Shown here: positions 18,523 to 27,630 of the stretch, in pieces | How positions within the stretch are numbered: the first letter of the stretch is position 1 | Layout: every line of letters begins with the position of its first letter | Assembly (NCBI GenBank): GCA_019186985.1 | Contig: JABARQ010000011.1 | Location: 124,001 to 188,000, forward strand | DNA from: Prosthecobacter sp. | Lineage (GTDB): Bacteria > Verrucomicrobiota > Verrucomicrobiia > Verrucomicrobiales > Verrucomicrobiaceae | Direction: 5' to 3' | Length of the DNA stretch: 64,000 nt | Translations under genes and position numbers: made by a program | Notes under the pieces: model-generated | What the model was told of the DNA's origin: nothing | What the model saw: the letters and a program-made list of their open reading frames with translations, nothing else | Databases searched by the model: none

Positions 18523-20286
18523 ATGAGCGAGAAAGCCAACTTCAAAGTCGACCCACGGCTCGCCAGCTTACTCGGCGAAACCTACCGCTCGACAGAGCAC
18601 GCGGTGAAGGAACTCGTGGACAACGCGTGGGACGCCGACGCGACGACGATTTCCATAACGCTGCCAGACCCGATGACCGCCGATTCGATTGTCATCGAGG
18701 ACAACGGCAGCGGCATGACCGAGCAGGAGGTTCGCAACGAATACCTCGTGGTCGCAAATGACCGGCGCTCGCGGAAAGGCGACCGGACCAAGCAACTCAA
18801 GCGCCTTGTGAAGGGCCGGAAGGGAATCGGTAAGTTCGCAGGTTTGATGGTTGCGAATGTGATGGCCATCGAAACTACCGCGCGCGGGAAAACGACACGC
18901 GTTGTCATTTCAAAGGACGACCTCCTGAATGCATCCCGCGATTTGGAAAGAATCGACCTCCCGCTAACCATAACGGATGCAGCGGATGGAACATCAGGAA
19001 CCAAGGTCACCTTGTCCTCTCTGAGCGACCGATTCGAGTTTCCTCTTCCCGAGCGGCTCAAGCCTCTTCTGATGACCGAATATGGTCGCGAGGAAGACGT
19101 GCGAATCAGCGTGAATACCGTCCCGCTCGGAATCGACGACCTTCCGGGTGAGAAGTTCGAGAAAGACGAAACCATAGCTGAGGCTGGGACGGTCAAACTG
19201 AACTTCAAAGTCTCCGATGGCGGCAAATCACTCAAACAGGCTGGTATTGCCATTCGCGTAGGCGGCAAGATCGTCGGGAAACCCGGCTTCTTCGGACTGG
19301 AGGACGACCCAGAGATCCCCCCAAAACTACTCAAGAAGGTTTATGGTGAAGTCGAAGCTGACGGACTCGCTGACAGCGTCACTGCTGACTGGGGCGACAT
19401 CGTCGAGAACAGCAAAGCCTTCCACGCGCTGAAGCCCGTCGTCCAAGCGCACCTCAAAAACGCCGTCGAGGAAGTCTACAAGCGTGAGGTCAACCTTCAA
19501 CGCGCCCGCATCCAGCGCCAAATCAATCTCCGTCTGGCGGAGATGCCCGAGCATCGCCGACGCTTCGCCCAAGTCGCACTCGAAAAGGTGATGAAGCGCT
19601 TCTACGGCGAGAGTGAAGACAAGGTCGAAACCGTGGCCTCCGTCATTCTCGACGCATTCGAGAAAGATGAATACTGGCTGGTGTTGAAGCAAATCGACGA
19701 AAGCAAAGGCGGCGACGTTGAGACCTTCGCGTCAGCGCTGGAGGTGTTCGGGCTGCTCGACATGGCGCTCATGGCCAACCAAGCAAAGAGTCGGCTCAAG
19801 GTCTTGGACCACTTGGACGACCTCGTCCGCAACCCGGTCACGCTCGAAAAGAACGTCCACAGCGTCATTGAGCGAAATCTCTGGGTTCTGGGCTACGATC
19901 ATTCCCTCATCTCCTCCAACAAGACGCTCGCCCGCACCATCGAGGAATACACCTCGGTGAAGTTCACCGGCGACCGCGCCTCCAAGCGCCCCGACCTCTT
20001 CCTTGCACAGAATCTTCGTGGCGGCTTTCTCCTGATCGAGTTCAAACGCCCTTCCAAGGCTATCGACCGGCAGGACCAACAACAGGCGCAAGAATACCGC
20101 GACGACCTTGAACCCAAGTTCGGCCAAATCGAAATCCTCCTGCTCGGCAAAGAGCGCGACGTGACCGCGACTGCGAAGAACGATCCGCCCGGCCTTCAAG
20201 TATACGGTTACGAGGCGCTCATCAGCACAGCCCGCACGCAACTCGATTGGTTGCTCGCCGAGTTGAAGAGCGACGAACCCAACTGA
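18523..20286 (+). CDS. MORC-like GHKL ATPase fused to a C-terminal PD-(D/E)XK (Shedu/DUF4263-like) nuclease domain
   Basis: 587 residues. The N-terminal GHKL ATPase (as in Hsp90, MutL and MORC) has the N-box HAVKELVDNAWDADA (E30, N34), DNGSGM (60-65) and the lid loop GRKGIGKFAG (98-107). It resembles bacterial paraMORC proteins known from restriction systems. A transducer-like region (about 160-260) and a helical region with a coiled stretch (about 305-440) follow. The C-terminal 140 residues hold ERNLWVLGYDHSLI, RPD (D491) and LIEFKRP (E506, K508), the PD-(D/E)XK pattern seen in Shedu nucleases. The two parts suggest an ATP-gated DNA nuclease. The start lies 3 bp after the truncated hsdM stop, and the SIR2-STAND gene follows 7 bp downstream. 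Likely role: anti-phage defense (inference). Confidence 0.85.
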   Translation: MSEKANFKVDPRLASLLGETYRSTEHAVKELVDNAWDADATTISITLPDPMTADSIVIEDNGSGMTEQEVRNEYLVVANDRRSRKGDRTKQLKRLVKGRKGIGKFAGLMVANVMAIETTARGKTTRVVISKDDLLNASRDLERIDLPLTITDAADGTSGTKVTLSSLSDRFEFPLPERLKPLLMTEYGREEDVRISVNTVPLGIDDLPGEKFEKDETIAEAGTVKLNFKVSDGGKSLKQAGIAIRVGGKIVGKPGFFGLEDDPEIPPKLLKKVYGEVEADGLADSVTADWGDIVENSKAFHALKPVVQAHLKNAVEEVYKREVNLQRARIQRQINLRLAEMPEHRRRFAQVALEKVMKRFYGESEDKVETVASVILDAFEKDEYWLVLKQIDESKGGDVETFASALEVFGLLDMALMANQAKSRLKVLDHLDDLVRNPVTLEKNVHSVIERNLWVLGYDHSLISSNKTLARTIEEYTSVKFTGDRASKRPDLFLAQNLRGGFLLIEFKRPSKAIDRQDQQQAQEYRDDLEPKFGQIEILLLGKERDVTATAKNDPPGLQVYGYEALISTARTQLDWLLAELKSDEPN

Positions 20287-20293
20287 CACACCA

Positions 20294-23200
20294 GTGATTA
20301 AGCTTCTCGACAAAGCCGCGCTTATCTCAATCGCACGCTACTGCGACCACCCGGTTGCATTCCTTGTGGGCGCGCCCTTGTCGGGCGACGCAGGCGGCGG
20401 TGTCCCCGGCGTCACGCCGATGCTCGCGCTTGTCCGGGAAGAAGTAATCAACCGAGCCGCTCCCGAAGTCTCACGCTACGATGCAGCGGTGGCAGGAAAA
20501 TCCGGTGGCGACGCCTATCAGGCAGCGATGGAGTGGCTGCAAGGAAACGTCGGCCAGCCGGCCGTGAATCGCGTCATTGAGGCTGCCGTCTTGAAGGCCC
20601 GCAATGCTGGTGCGGCCCCGAACTTCGTCAAGAACGGCAAAGACTGTGATTGGTATATCCCGCCCGGCACGCAACAGCTTGCCCAACTTGTCTGCCGGGA
20701 CCTGTGCCAGCCGAAGCCTCATTTTCCTGGCCCCATCCTCACGACGAACTTCGACCCGCTGTTGTCTCTCGCAATCGAGTCGTGCAAGGCAAGGGCGCAC
20801 TGGCGAGTCGTCCAGTCTGACGGTAAACTGGCCGACGTTGGCGAAAATGAGGCCGTGGAAGTCATCCACCTTCATGGTTTTTGGCGCGGTTCCGACACGC
20901 TGCACACGTCGGCTCAACTGACTTCCCCACGCCCCGCCCTCAGGGATTCTCTTCGCAAAATTCTGAAACAGAAAACCCTCATCGTCGCAGCCTACGGCGG
21001 CTGGGATGACGTGTTCGCGCGGGCGCTGGCAGAAGTTGCCGCGGATGATGACGCCCAGTTGAATGTCATCTGGTGTTTCCGTGAAACCGACGAGGCTGCG
21101 GTAAACCTAAAATACAAAGAGCTGTTTGAACGAGTCGCGCCAGCCATCACTCGGGGTCGCTTCCTCTGCTACGGCGGCATAGACTGCCATTCCATCTTCG
21201 GTGAAATCGCGGGCGTTGCGCCAAGCACACCCGCAGCCGCGGCGGTCATCACGTCCCCGCTGGCTGGGTGGGAACTCATTGTCCCGGCTCACTTCGCCGG
21301 CCTGTCACCGCTCCGCCCCGAGGAAATCATCCGATACTTCGACGGCGCGACTCCCACTTGGCGGCACGCAATCAGCGCAGACATCCCGCGCCGTGCCGCC
21401 GTTGCGGAGATAGCCAGACGATTCGCTTCCGCCCGAACCGTCAAAGACGACGGCTCCCTACAACTCATCCGTGCCGCTGGTGGCGAAGGCAAGACGACGC
21501 TCCTCCTGCAAGCCGCCGCTGATGCCGTGAACAGTGGAAACTGGAATGTCCTCTGGCGCCCGACCTCTCGTGTCGGCCTGCCACCGGAGCACATCACTTC
21601 ACTGGACCCCACGAAGCACTGGCTCATCGTCGCCGACGACGCCGAGAATCTCACGAAAGACCTTCGCGAGGCGGCGCGTCTGCTTCACGACGCCGGGCAT
21701 TCACACGTTCACTTCCTGTTCGCCGCGCGAGACACGGACTGGCGCTACTTCAGGTGTGAACAGGACACGCGGGCGGCATCGTTGAAGCGGCATGACGACA
21801 TCACGCTGAGAGTCTTGCGACCGGAAGACGCCAAGATGCTCGTCGAAGCATGGCGGAAATGCGGCGCCGACGGCTTACGCGAGCTTGCCGCCTTAGGCAC
21901 GGCGGACAAGCAGGTGACTGCGCTCCTTCAAGCGGTGCAAGGCGATGCCGCGAAGGGTGACGAAGGCTCATTCTTTGGTGGATTGCTTGACGTGCGCTTC
22001 GGGCCGGAAGGACTGCGGAATCACATCGTCTCTTTGCTCACGCGGTTGAAGGAGGAGAAGATTCATAAAAGCGAGCGCACCCTTTTCGATGCGCTCGTTT
22101 TTGTCGCCGCGTGTCACGCCGTCGGCATTCGCGGACTCGATGAGAAAGTCCTCGCCGACTTGGTCGGCGTAGACCGCGAGTGGGTGCAAACGCTCGTCGT
22201 GGATTTGCTCGGTGAAGAAGCGGCAGCCGTCCGAAGCGCCGGGCATGTGTTCACTCGGCACCGCAATGTAGCCGCTGCAATCTTGGTTGCCGCCGAACAA
22301 GCTTTGGGAGCCAATATCGCGGAAGTGTGGAAAGCCATCGTTCGTCAGACTATCAGAACGAGCAGTGATGGGGGGGTGAGTCGGCAGACCCATGCGAAGA
22401 TCGTTCACGCGGCACCCAATCTGCAACGCAGCCTGCCTCCACAGTTCACGGAACAACGTCGAAAGGAGATTGCCGTCGCGGCTGCCGATGTAGCAATAGA
22501 GGCTGATGATGAAGGGCGGCTTTCGTATATCGTTGACCTCGGGAAGACCTACCGAAACGCGGGCGATTTCGCTGCCGCCGTCCAAGTGTTCCGGGACAAT
22601 TTGCCCACGGCGCCAAGCAAGGTCGATTTCGCTGAAGTCATCCGAGGCTATTGGTATGAGTGGGGAGGGTGCGAAGGTCGCCTCGGACAAGAGAGTCATC
22701 ACGCTCTCAGTAACGCGTGGGTATGCGGTTTATCGCTTTCCAACTTGGAAACGACCAACATCTCAGAGGAACAGGTCAAATTGAGTTGCGCGGGAACCGG
22801 CGTCGCACTCGGAAAGCTTGCAGCCACGCGACCCGACTGCCCTTTCGCACGCGGTCGCAGGGCGACAGCGTTTCTCGGGCTGCTCTCAAATCCTGACGAA
22901 AAGGGAAGGCGTTTTTTCGAATCGGATCACCGCGACGCCGACAAGATTCATACGCCTTATCCGAAGAGCATCGAAGAAGCGATTGCTTGGTTGACGACCG
23001 CCGTAGCCCAAGCGGGCCGCGAACTCCAAGACCCGTTTCTGAAGGCCCTGCTCAAGCCCGAGCATGTCTCCTTCAACATGCTCCGCGATTTCCTCAGTCC
23101 CGCCCCGCCTCCACGGCCACGCGCCAAACCATACAATCCTCCGCCTGCTCCGAAATCACCGCCTGTTGACGATACGAAGCCCATCCAGTGGCCAAGCCCG

Positions 23201-23416
23201 TTGGAAGCCAAAATTAAGACAGGCATCGAGAGAGTGTTGCGCGAGGCATGGGAAGCAGTCCCGGAGGACACAGGGCCCGAAGACCGGTTCAAAGTTGCCC
23301 GCCGCAAGGCCGACGATTCGATTAACCGACTATCCCCATACATAAAGCGCGATGTCCGCGCTCACTTTAATGCCGAAAACTGGGAATCCCTCAGAACCAG
23401 TGACCCCAAGCGCTGA
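20294..23416 (+). CDS. SIR2-STAND NTPase, probable anti-phage sensor/effector
   Basis: 1040 residues from GTG. The N-terminal SIR2-like domain (about 1-310) shows a FLVGAPLSGDAGGGVPG nucleotide loop, TTNFD (150-154, N152), VIHLHGFW (H194) and AAYGGWDD (232-239). Such domains usually hydrolyse NAD+ in defense proteins. A STAND-type P-loop NTPase follows: Walker A AAGGEGKTT (394-402), Walker B WLIVADD (443-449) and the FLFAARD strand (474-480). Winged-helix and helical/TPR-like regions come next, then a proline-rich linker (about 935-965) and a helical tail. The layout recalls Avs5-like SIR2-STAND proteins, in which target binding triggers NAD+ loss and abortive infection. It is coupled to the GHKL-nuclease gene. 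Its TGA is immediately followed, in the same frame, by hsdR remnant codons. Confidence 0.85.
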   Translation: MIKLLDKAALISIARYCDHPVAFLVGAPLSGDAGGGVPGVTPMLALVREEVINRAAPEVSRYDAAVAGKSGGDAYQAAMEWLQGNVGQPAVNRVIEAAVLKARNAGAAPNFVKNGKDCDWYIPPGTQQLAQLVCRDLCQPKPHFPGPILTTNFDPLLSLAIESCKARAHWRVVQSDGKLADVGENEAVEVIHLHGFWRGSDTLHTSAQLTSPRPALRDSLRKILKQKTLIVAAYGGWDDVFARALAEVAADDDAQLNVIWCFRETDEAAVNLKYKELFERVAPAITRGRFLCYGGIDCHSIFGEIAGVAPSTPAAAAVITSPLAGWELIVPAHFAGLSPLRPEEIIRYFDGATPTWRHAISADIPRRAAVAEIARRFASARTVKDDGSLQLIRAAGGEGKTTLLLQAAADAVNSGNWNVLWRPTSRVGLPPEHITSLDPTKHWLIVADDAENLTKDLREAARLLHDAGHSHVHFLFAARDTDWRYFRCEQDTRAASLKRHDDITLRVLRPEDAKMLVEAWRKCGADGLRELAALGTADKQVTALLQAVQGDAAKGDEGSFFGGLLDVRFGPEGLRNHIVSLLTRLKEEKIHKSERTLFDALVFVAACHAVGIRGLDEKVLADLVGVDREWVQTLVVDLLGEEAAAVRSAGHVFTRHRNVAAAILVAAEQALGANIAEVWKAIVRQTIRTSSDGGVSRQTHAKIVHAAPNLQRSLPPQFTEQRRKEIAVAAADVAIEADDEGRLSYIVDLGKTYRNAGDFAAAVQVFRDNLPTAPSKVDFAEVIRGYWYEWGGCEGRLGQESHHALSNAWVCGLSLSNLETTNISEEQVKLSCAGTGVALGKLAATRPDCPFARGRRATAFLGLLSNPDEKGRRFFESDHRDADKIHTPYPKSIEEAIAWLTTAVAQAGRELQDPFLKALLKPEHVSFNMLRDFLSPAPPPRPRAKPYNPPPAPKSPPVDDTKPIQWPSPLEAKIKTGIERVLREAWEAVPEDTGPEDRFKVARRKADDSINRLSPYIKRDVRAHFNAENWESLRTSDPKR

Positions 23417-24975
23417 TTCACCGGCACACCCAACGAGAGGACCGTCGCCAACACGCGGTCGGTCTTCGGCGATTGCATTTCCAACTACGACATCCAGCGC
23501 GCCGTCGCGGACAAAGCCACGGTGCCGATCTATTACGAGAGCCGCATCGCCAAGCTGGGTCTGAACGCCACCGAGCTGCCCACCCTCGACGCGGAGTTTG
23601 ACGAGATCACCGAAGGCGAGGAGCTGACGAAGAAGGAGAAGCTGAAAACGAAGTGGGCCGCGCTGGAAGCGATGGTGGGCCACCCGAAACGCGTCGCGCT
23701 CATCGCCGCCGACCTCGTGGCGCATTTCGAGAAGCGGATCGAAGCCATGAACGGCAAGGCAATGATCGTCTGCATGAGCCGCCGCATCTGCGTGGATCTT
23801 TACGACGCCCTCATCAAGCTGCGCCCCGAGTGGGCGGAGGACACGCTCAAGGTCGTCATGACCGGCAGCGCCGACGACGGCCCCGAGTGGCAGAAGCACA
23901 TCGGCAACAAGCAGCAGCGCCGCGAGCTGGCGAATCGCTTCAAAGACCCGAAGGACCCCTTCCGCATCGTGATCGTGCGCGACATGTGGCTGACCGGATT
24001 CGACGCGCCCTGCCTGCACACGATGTATGCCGACAAGCCGATGCAAGGCCACGGCCTCATGCAGGCCATCGCCCGCGTGAACCGCGTCTTCAAAGACAAG
24101 CCCGGCGGTCTGGTGGTCGATTACCTGGGACTGGCGGACCAGCTCAAGAAGGCGCTGGCGAACTACACCGAAAGCGGCGGCAAGGGCGATCCCACCTTTG
24201 ACACCAAACAGGCCATCGCGGTGATGCTGGAGAAACACGGCATCGCCAGCGCCATGATGCATGGCTTTGACTGGAGCCCGTGGACGACGGGCAAACCCAG
24301 CGAGCGTCTCGCGCTGATCCCCGCCGGGCAGGAGCACATCCTCCAGCAGGAGGACGGCAAGCCGCGCTTCGTGCAGGTGGTGACCGAGCTGTCGAGCGCC
24401 TTCGCGCTGTGCGCGGCGAGCGACGAGGCGGTGGCGGTGCGGGATGACGTTTCCTTCTTCCAAGCCATCCAGGCGGCGCTGAACAAGCAGACGACCAGCC
24501 GCAAGACGCCGGAACAGCTCGACGCCGCCGTGCGCCAACTGGTGAGCAAGGCCATCACCACCGAGGGCGAGGTGATCGACGTCTTCACCGCCGCCGGTTT
24601 GCCGAAGGCGGACATCAGCATCCTCGACGGACGCTTCCTCGCCGAGGTGCGCGGCCTGAAGCACAAGAACGTGGCCGCCGAGCTGCTGGAGAAGCTGCTG
24701 AAGGACGAACTCAAGGTGCGGTCGAAGCGGAACCTCGTGCAGAGCCAGCTGTTGGCTCCGGCATTCCCATGCCTGCGGGCTTCGCCCAGCGCTTCGCGCT
24801 GCCTGTCTCGCACGCTCCAGCGGCTCGGCTCAGCGAGAAGCTCAAGAAGACCCTTAACGCCTACCACATGGTGAAGCGCATCCTGAACAAATACGGCTAC
24901 CCGCCGGACCTCCAGGAAGAAGCGGTGAAGACGGTCCTCCAACAGGCGGAACTGCTGTGTGCGGATTGGATTTAA
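23417..24975 (+). pseudogene. hsdR: 3' remnant of type I restriction endonuclease subunit R (HsdR)
   Basis: The remnant begins directly after the SIR2-STAND stop codon with [19 protein letters not shown], the middle of the HsdR helicase. It continues through [53 protein letters not shown] and [24 protein letters not shown] (helicase motifs V-VI). The nuclease and first helicase half are absent. Near 24750-24830 a GC-rich palindromic segment intrudes after RNLVQSQ and shifts the frame. Homology resumes in another frame with [12 protein letters not shown], then jumps by deletion to [13 protein letters not shown]...ELLCADWI and stops at 24973-24975. An internal ATG (23522) could start a 450-codon frame, but no functional restriction subunit is possible. 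Confidence 0.85.
24750..24830. repeat. Palindromic insertion in the hsdR remnant
   Basis: Between RNLVQSQ and [12 protein letters not shown] of HsdR lies about 80 bp containing GCCTGCGGGCTTCGCCC and AGCGCTTCGCGCT. On the reverse strand this reads with GCGAAGCCCGCAGG, matching the core of the elements in hsdM. Here it breaks the frame. Edges are approximate. Confidence 0.5.
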
Positions 24976-25204
24976 TTTCCTAATTCAGCGGAGATGATTC
25001 TTTGACGGCAAAATCTTCTTCCTCGGCTCATAACAAGCGGCGCCTCCGGTCCCGACAACCTCCAAGCGTTCTGAGATCAGGCGCAAATCTCGCTTCCAAG
25101 TGGACTTGGCCAGGAGAGCAGCCAAATTGTGCTAAACCTTTCAGGGCTGCGAAAGCCGTTGATAGCTTTTTGCCTGCCAAACCCTCCGTTTGAGTGGTTT
25201 GTAG

Positions 25205-25281
<77 letters not shown>

Positions 25282-25423
25282 ACCTTTTGGCCGGTCAGCA
25301 GGACTGACCGGGTGGGACGCGGATGATGGCGGGATGAGGCTGGTTTGCAACTGACTTGTGCAATCACGCGACAAATTCTTTGCCCTTCGCCTCGCTCCCA
25401 GGGGCTGTTTTTTGGGCGCATGA

Positions 25424-25477
25424 GGCAGGCTGGACGCCTTTGCCACCCTGAATGCGGCAGGCTGGAAGCCTGGGCCA
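25424..25477. repeat. Two copies of a GGCAGGCTGGAAGCC-type palindromic repeat
   Basis: GGCAGGCTGGACGCCTTTGCCAC (25424-25446, interrupted here only for its imperfect second arm) and GGCAGGCTGGAAGCCTGGGC (25456-25475) are related. The second contains the palindrome CAGGCT-GGA-AGCCTG. They lie between tRNA-Pro and the lgt stop codon and resemble dispersed extragenic palindromes. Confidence 0.5.
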
Positions 25478-25482
25478 TGCTC

Positions 25483-26427
25483 TCAGGCTGCCGGGTTGCG
25501 GCGGCCGCGCAGGAAGCCGAAGGCGATGAAGGCGGCGCCGGTGAGGATCATGAAGAGCGAAAAGAACTGTCCGCGGGTCAGGCCGAGGATGGATTCCGCT
25601 CCGGAATCGGGCTGGCGCACGCACTCAAGGCTGATGCGCGCAACGGCGTACAGCAGGAAGAACAAGCCGGTCAGCACGCCATGCGGCAGGCGTGGATAAC
25701 GGACGCGCACCCAGAGCAGGATGGCGCTCAGCAGCAGGCCTTCGCCGAGGGCTTCATAAAGCTGGGACGGATGCCGGGGATGCAGGATGGTTTCGAGCTC
25801 GGCGCGACCTCCGCCGTTCTGCTCGAACCAGGCGATGATCTCCGGGCTGTGCTGGAGTGACAGGGGCAGGGAAGGTGCGGTGCCGCCCTGCCGGACGAAG
25901 TCCTCATGCAGCAGCTCGGTGGGGAACTTGACCGCCCAGGGGACCGAGGTCACCCGGCCAAAGAGTTCGCCGTTGATGAAGTTGGCGATTCTGCCGCAGA
26001 ACACCCCCAGGGGCGCACCGCAGACCAGGGTGTCGCCGATGCCCGTCCAGGAGATCTTGTGACGGCGGGCATACCAGAGGCAGAAGAGGGCGACGCCGGC
26101 GATGCCGCCATGGCTGGCCATGCCGCCCTTGTGGATCATGAAGATCATCCAGGGTTCCTGGACGAAATGATCCCAGTCGTAGAGGAGCATGTAGCCGATG
26201 CGGCCGCCCAGGACCACGCCGAACAGGGCGACCAGGGTGATGAAGTCCGCCACCTGGTTTTCCCTGATCTCGGAAAGGCCGCGCCGGGCCAGATGGACCA
26301 TGACGAGATAGGTCAGGTAGAAGCCGAGCACATAGGCGAGGCCATACCAATGAAGGGCAAAGCCACCCCCGAACTGCAGCATGTAGGGGCTCAGGTCATG
26401 CAGGTAAAAGGCGAGGGCGGAGGGCAT
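25483..26427 (-). CDS. lgt: Prolipoprotein diacylglyceryl transferase
   Basis: 314 residues from the chosen ATG (26427). This multi-pass inner-membrane enzyme transfers diacylglycerol from phosphatidylglycerol to the lipobox cysteine of prolipoproteins. Signatures: GGRIGYMLLYDW, HKGGMASHGGIAG and the Lgt hallmark GRIANFINGELFGR. The Lgt-typical C-terminal half (HPSQLYEALGEG, RISLECVRQPD) is also present. The open frame extends upstream to 26568, with another ATG at 26484 (MRILLLAVPGWLGH). The MPSALAFYLHDLSPYMLQ start fits the usual N-terminus best. The long N-terminal extension cannot be excluded. Confidence 0.95.
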   Translation of the reverse strand: MPSALAFYLHDLSPYMLQFGGGFALHWYGLAYVLGFYLTYLVMVHLARRGLSEIRENQVADFITLVALFGVVLGGRIGYMLLYDWDHFVQEPWMIFMIHKGGMASHGGIAGVALFCLWYARRHKISWTGIGDTLVCGAPLGVFCGRIANFINGELFGRVTSVPWAVKFPTELLHEDFVRQGGTAPSLPLSLQHSPEIIAWFEQNGGGRAELETILHPRHPSQLYEALGEGLLLSAILLWVRVRYPRLPHGVLTGLFFLLYAVARISLECVRQPDSGAESILGLTRGQFFSLFMILTGAAFIAFGFLRGRRNPAA

Positions 26428-26622
26428 GGCGGGGCGCCAGCCATGGCCGAGCCAGCCTGGGACGGCAAGCAAAAGGATGCGCATCGGCCGGCCCGGGCTG
26501 CCCGGCCTAACCGTCGCCCCCTGGCCACGCCTGCAGCTTGGGACTTGTCTGCCACAAATCACTGGCATAGATGGACGGACGGCGTTTGTTCAGCGCCCCG
26601 CCCGTCTCCCTGAACCCCACCC

Positions 26623-27621
26623 ATGTCCCAACCCTGCGTTTCTTCGATCCTAGGCACCGGCAGCTACATGCCTGAAAAAGTGCTGACGAACGATGATCTC
26701 TCCAAGATCGTCGACACTTCAGATGAATGGATCACCTCCCGTACGGGCATCCGGGAAAGGCGTATCGCCGCCGCCGACCAGGCCACCAGCGACCTCGCCA
26801 GCGAAGCTGCGCGTCGCGCCATGGAAAACGCCGGGGTGAAGCCGGAGGAGATCGATCTCATCGTCTGCGCCACGGTGACGCCGGACATGTTTTTCCCCAG
26901 CACCGCCTGCATCATCCAGAGGAAGATCGGCGCGGCCAATGCGGTGTGCTTTGACATCAGCGCGGCCTGTTCCGGCTTTGTCTACGCCCTGCAGGTGGCG
27001 CGTCACTTTCTGAATGCGGGCACCCGCCAGACGGCCCTGGTCATCGGCGCGGAAAAGCTCAGCAGCCTGGTCAACTGGAAGGACCGCAACACCTGCGTGC
27101 TGTTTGGCGACGGCGCCGGAGCCGTGGTCATCCGCGCCACGGAGGCCCCCGACGCCCCGGGACGTGTGCTGAGCACGGTCATGGGCAGCGACGGCAACCT
27201 GGTGGACCTGCTGAAGGTGCCCGGCGGCGGCAGCGCCTGCCCGGTGACCCCGGAAAACGTCGATCAGCGACTGAACACGGTGCATATGGAAGGCCGTGAG
27301 ACCTTCAAGCATGCGGTGACCCGCATGACCGCCGCCGCCGAGGAGGCCCTGCGTCTGGCCGGTCTGACCAAGGATGACATCAGCCTGGTCATCCCGCATC
27401 AGGCCAATGCGCGCATCATCAGCGCGATCGCCGACCGCCTGGGGCTTCCCGAGGAAAAGACCTTCATGAATGTCCACAAGTATGGCAACACCAGCGCCGC
27501 CACGATCCCCGTGGCCCTGGACGAGGCCAATCGTGAAGGGCGCCTGAAGCGTGGCGACGTGGTGCTGCTGGTGGCCTTTGGCGGTGGTTTCACCTGGGCG
27601 GCCTCCGTGCTGCGCTGGTAA
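26623..27621 (+). CDS. fabH: Beta-ketoacyl-ACP synthase III
   Basis: 332 residues, normal FabH length. FabH condenses acetyl-CoA (or a branched acyl-CoA) with malonyl-ACP to begin fatty acid synthesis. The catalytic triad is visible: C116 in DISAACSGF, H259 in IPHQANARI and N289 in YGNTSAA. The N-terminal ILGTGSYMPEKVLTNDDL and SDEWITSRTGIRERRI blocks are typical. It is a single gene divergent from lgt, followed directly by the tandem hairpin array. Confidence 0.97.
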   Translation: MSQPCVSSILGTGSYMPEKVLTNDDLSKIVDTSDEWITSRTGIRERRIAAADQATSDLASEAARRAMENAGVKPEEIDLIVCATVTPDMFFPSTACIIQRKIGAANAVCFDISAACSGFVYALQVARHFLNAGTRQTALVIGAEKLSSLVNWKDRNTCVLFGDGAGAVVIRATEAPDAPGRVLSTVMGSDGNLVDLLKVPGGGSACPVTPENVDQRLNTVHMEGRETFKHAVTRMTAAAEEALRLAGLTKDDISLVIPHQANARIISAIADRLGLPEEKTFMNVHKYGNTSAATIPVALDEANREGRLKRGDVVLLVAFGGGFTWAASVLRW

Positions 27622-27630
27622 AACGTCATC

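Noticed and set aside
26428-26568. Extended lgt start at 26568
   Set aside because: The extra 47 residues are Arg/Pro-rich without family resemblance; the ATG at 26427 places MPSALAFYLHDLSP at the usual N-terminus.
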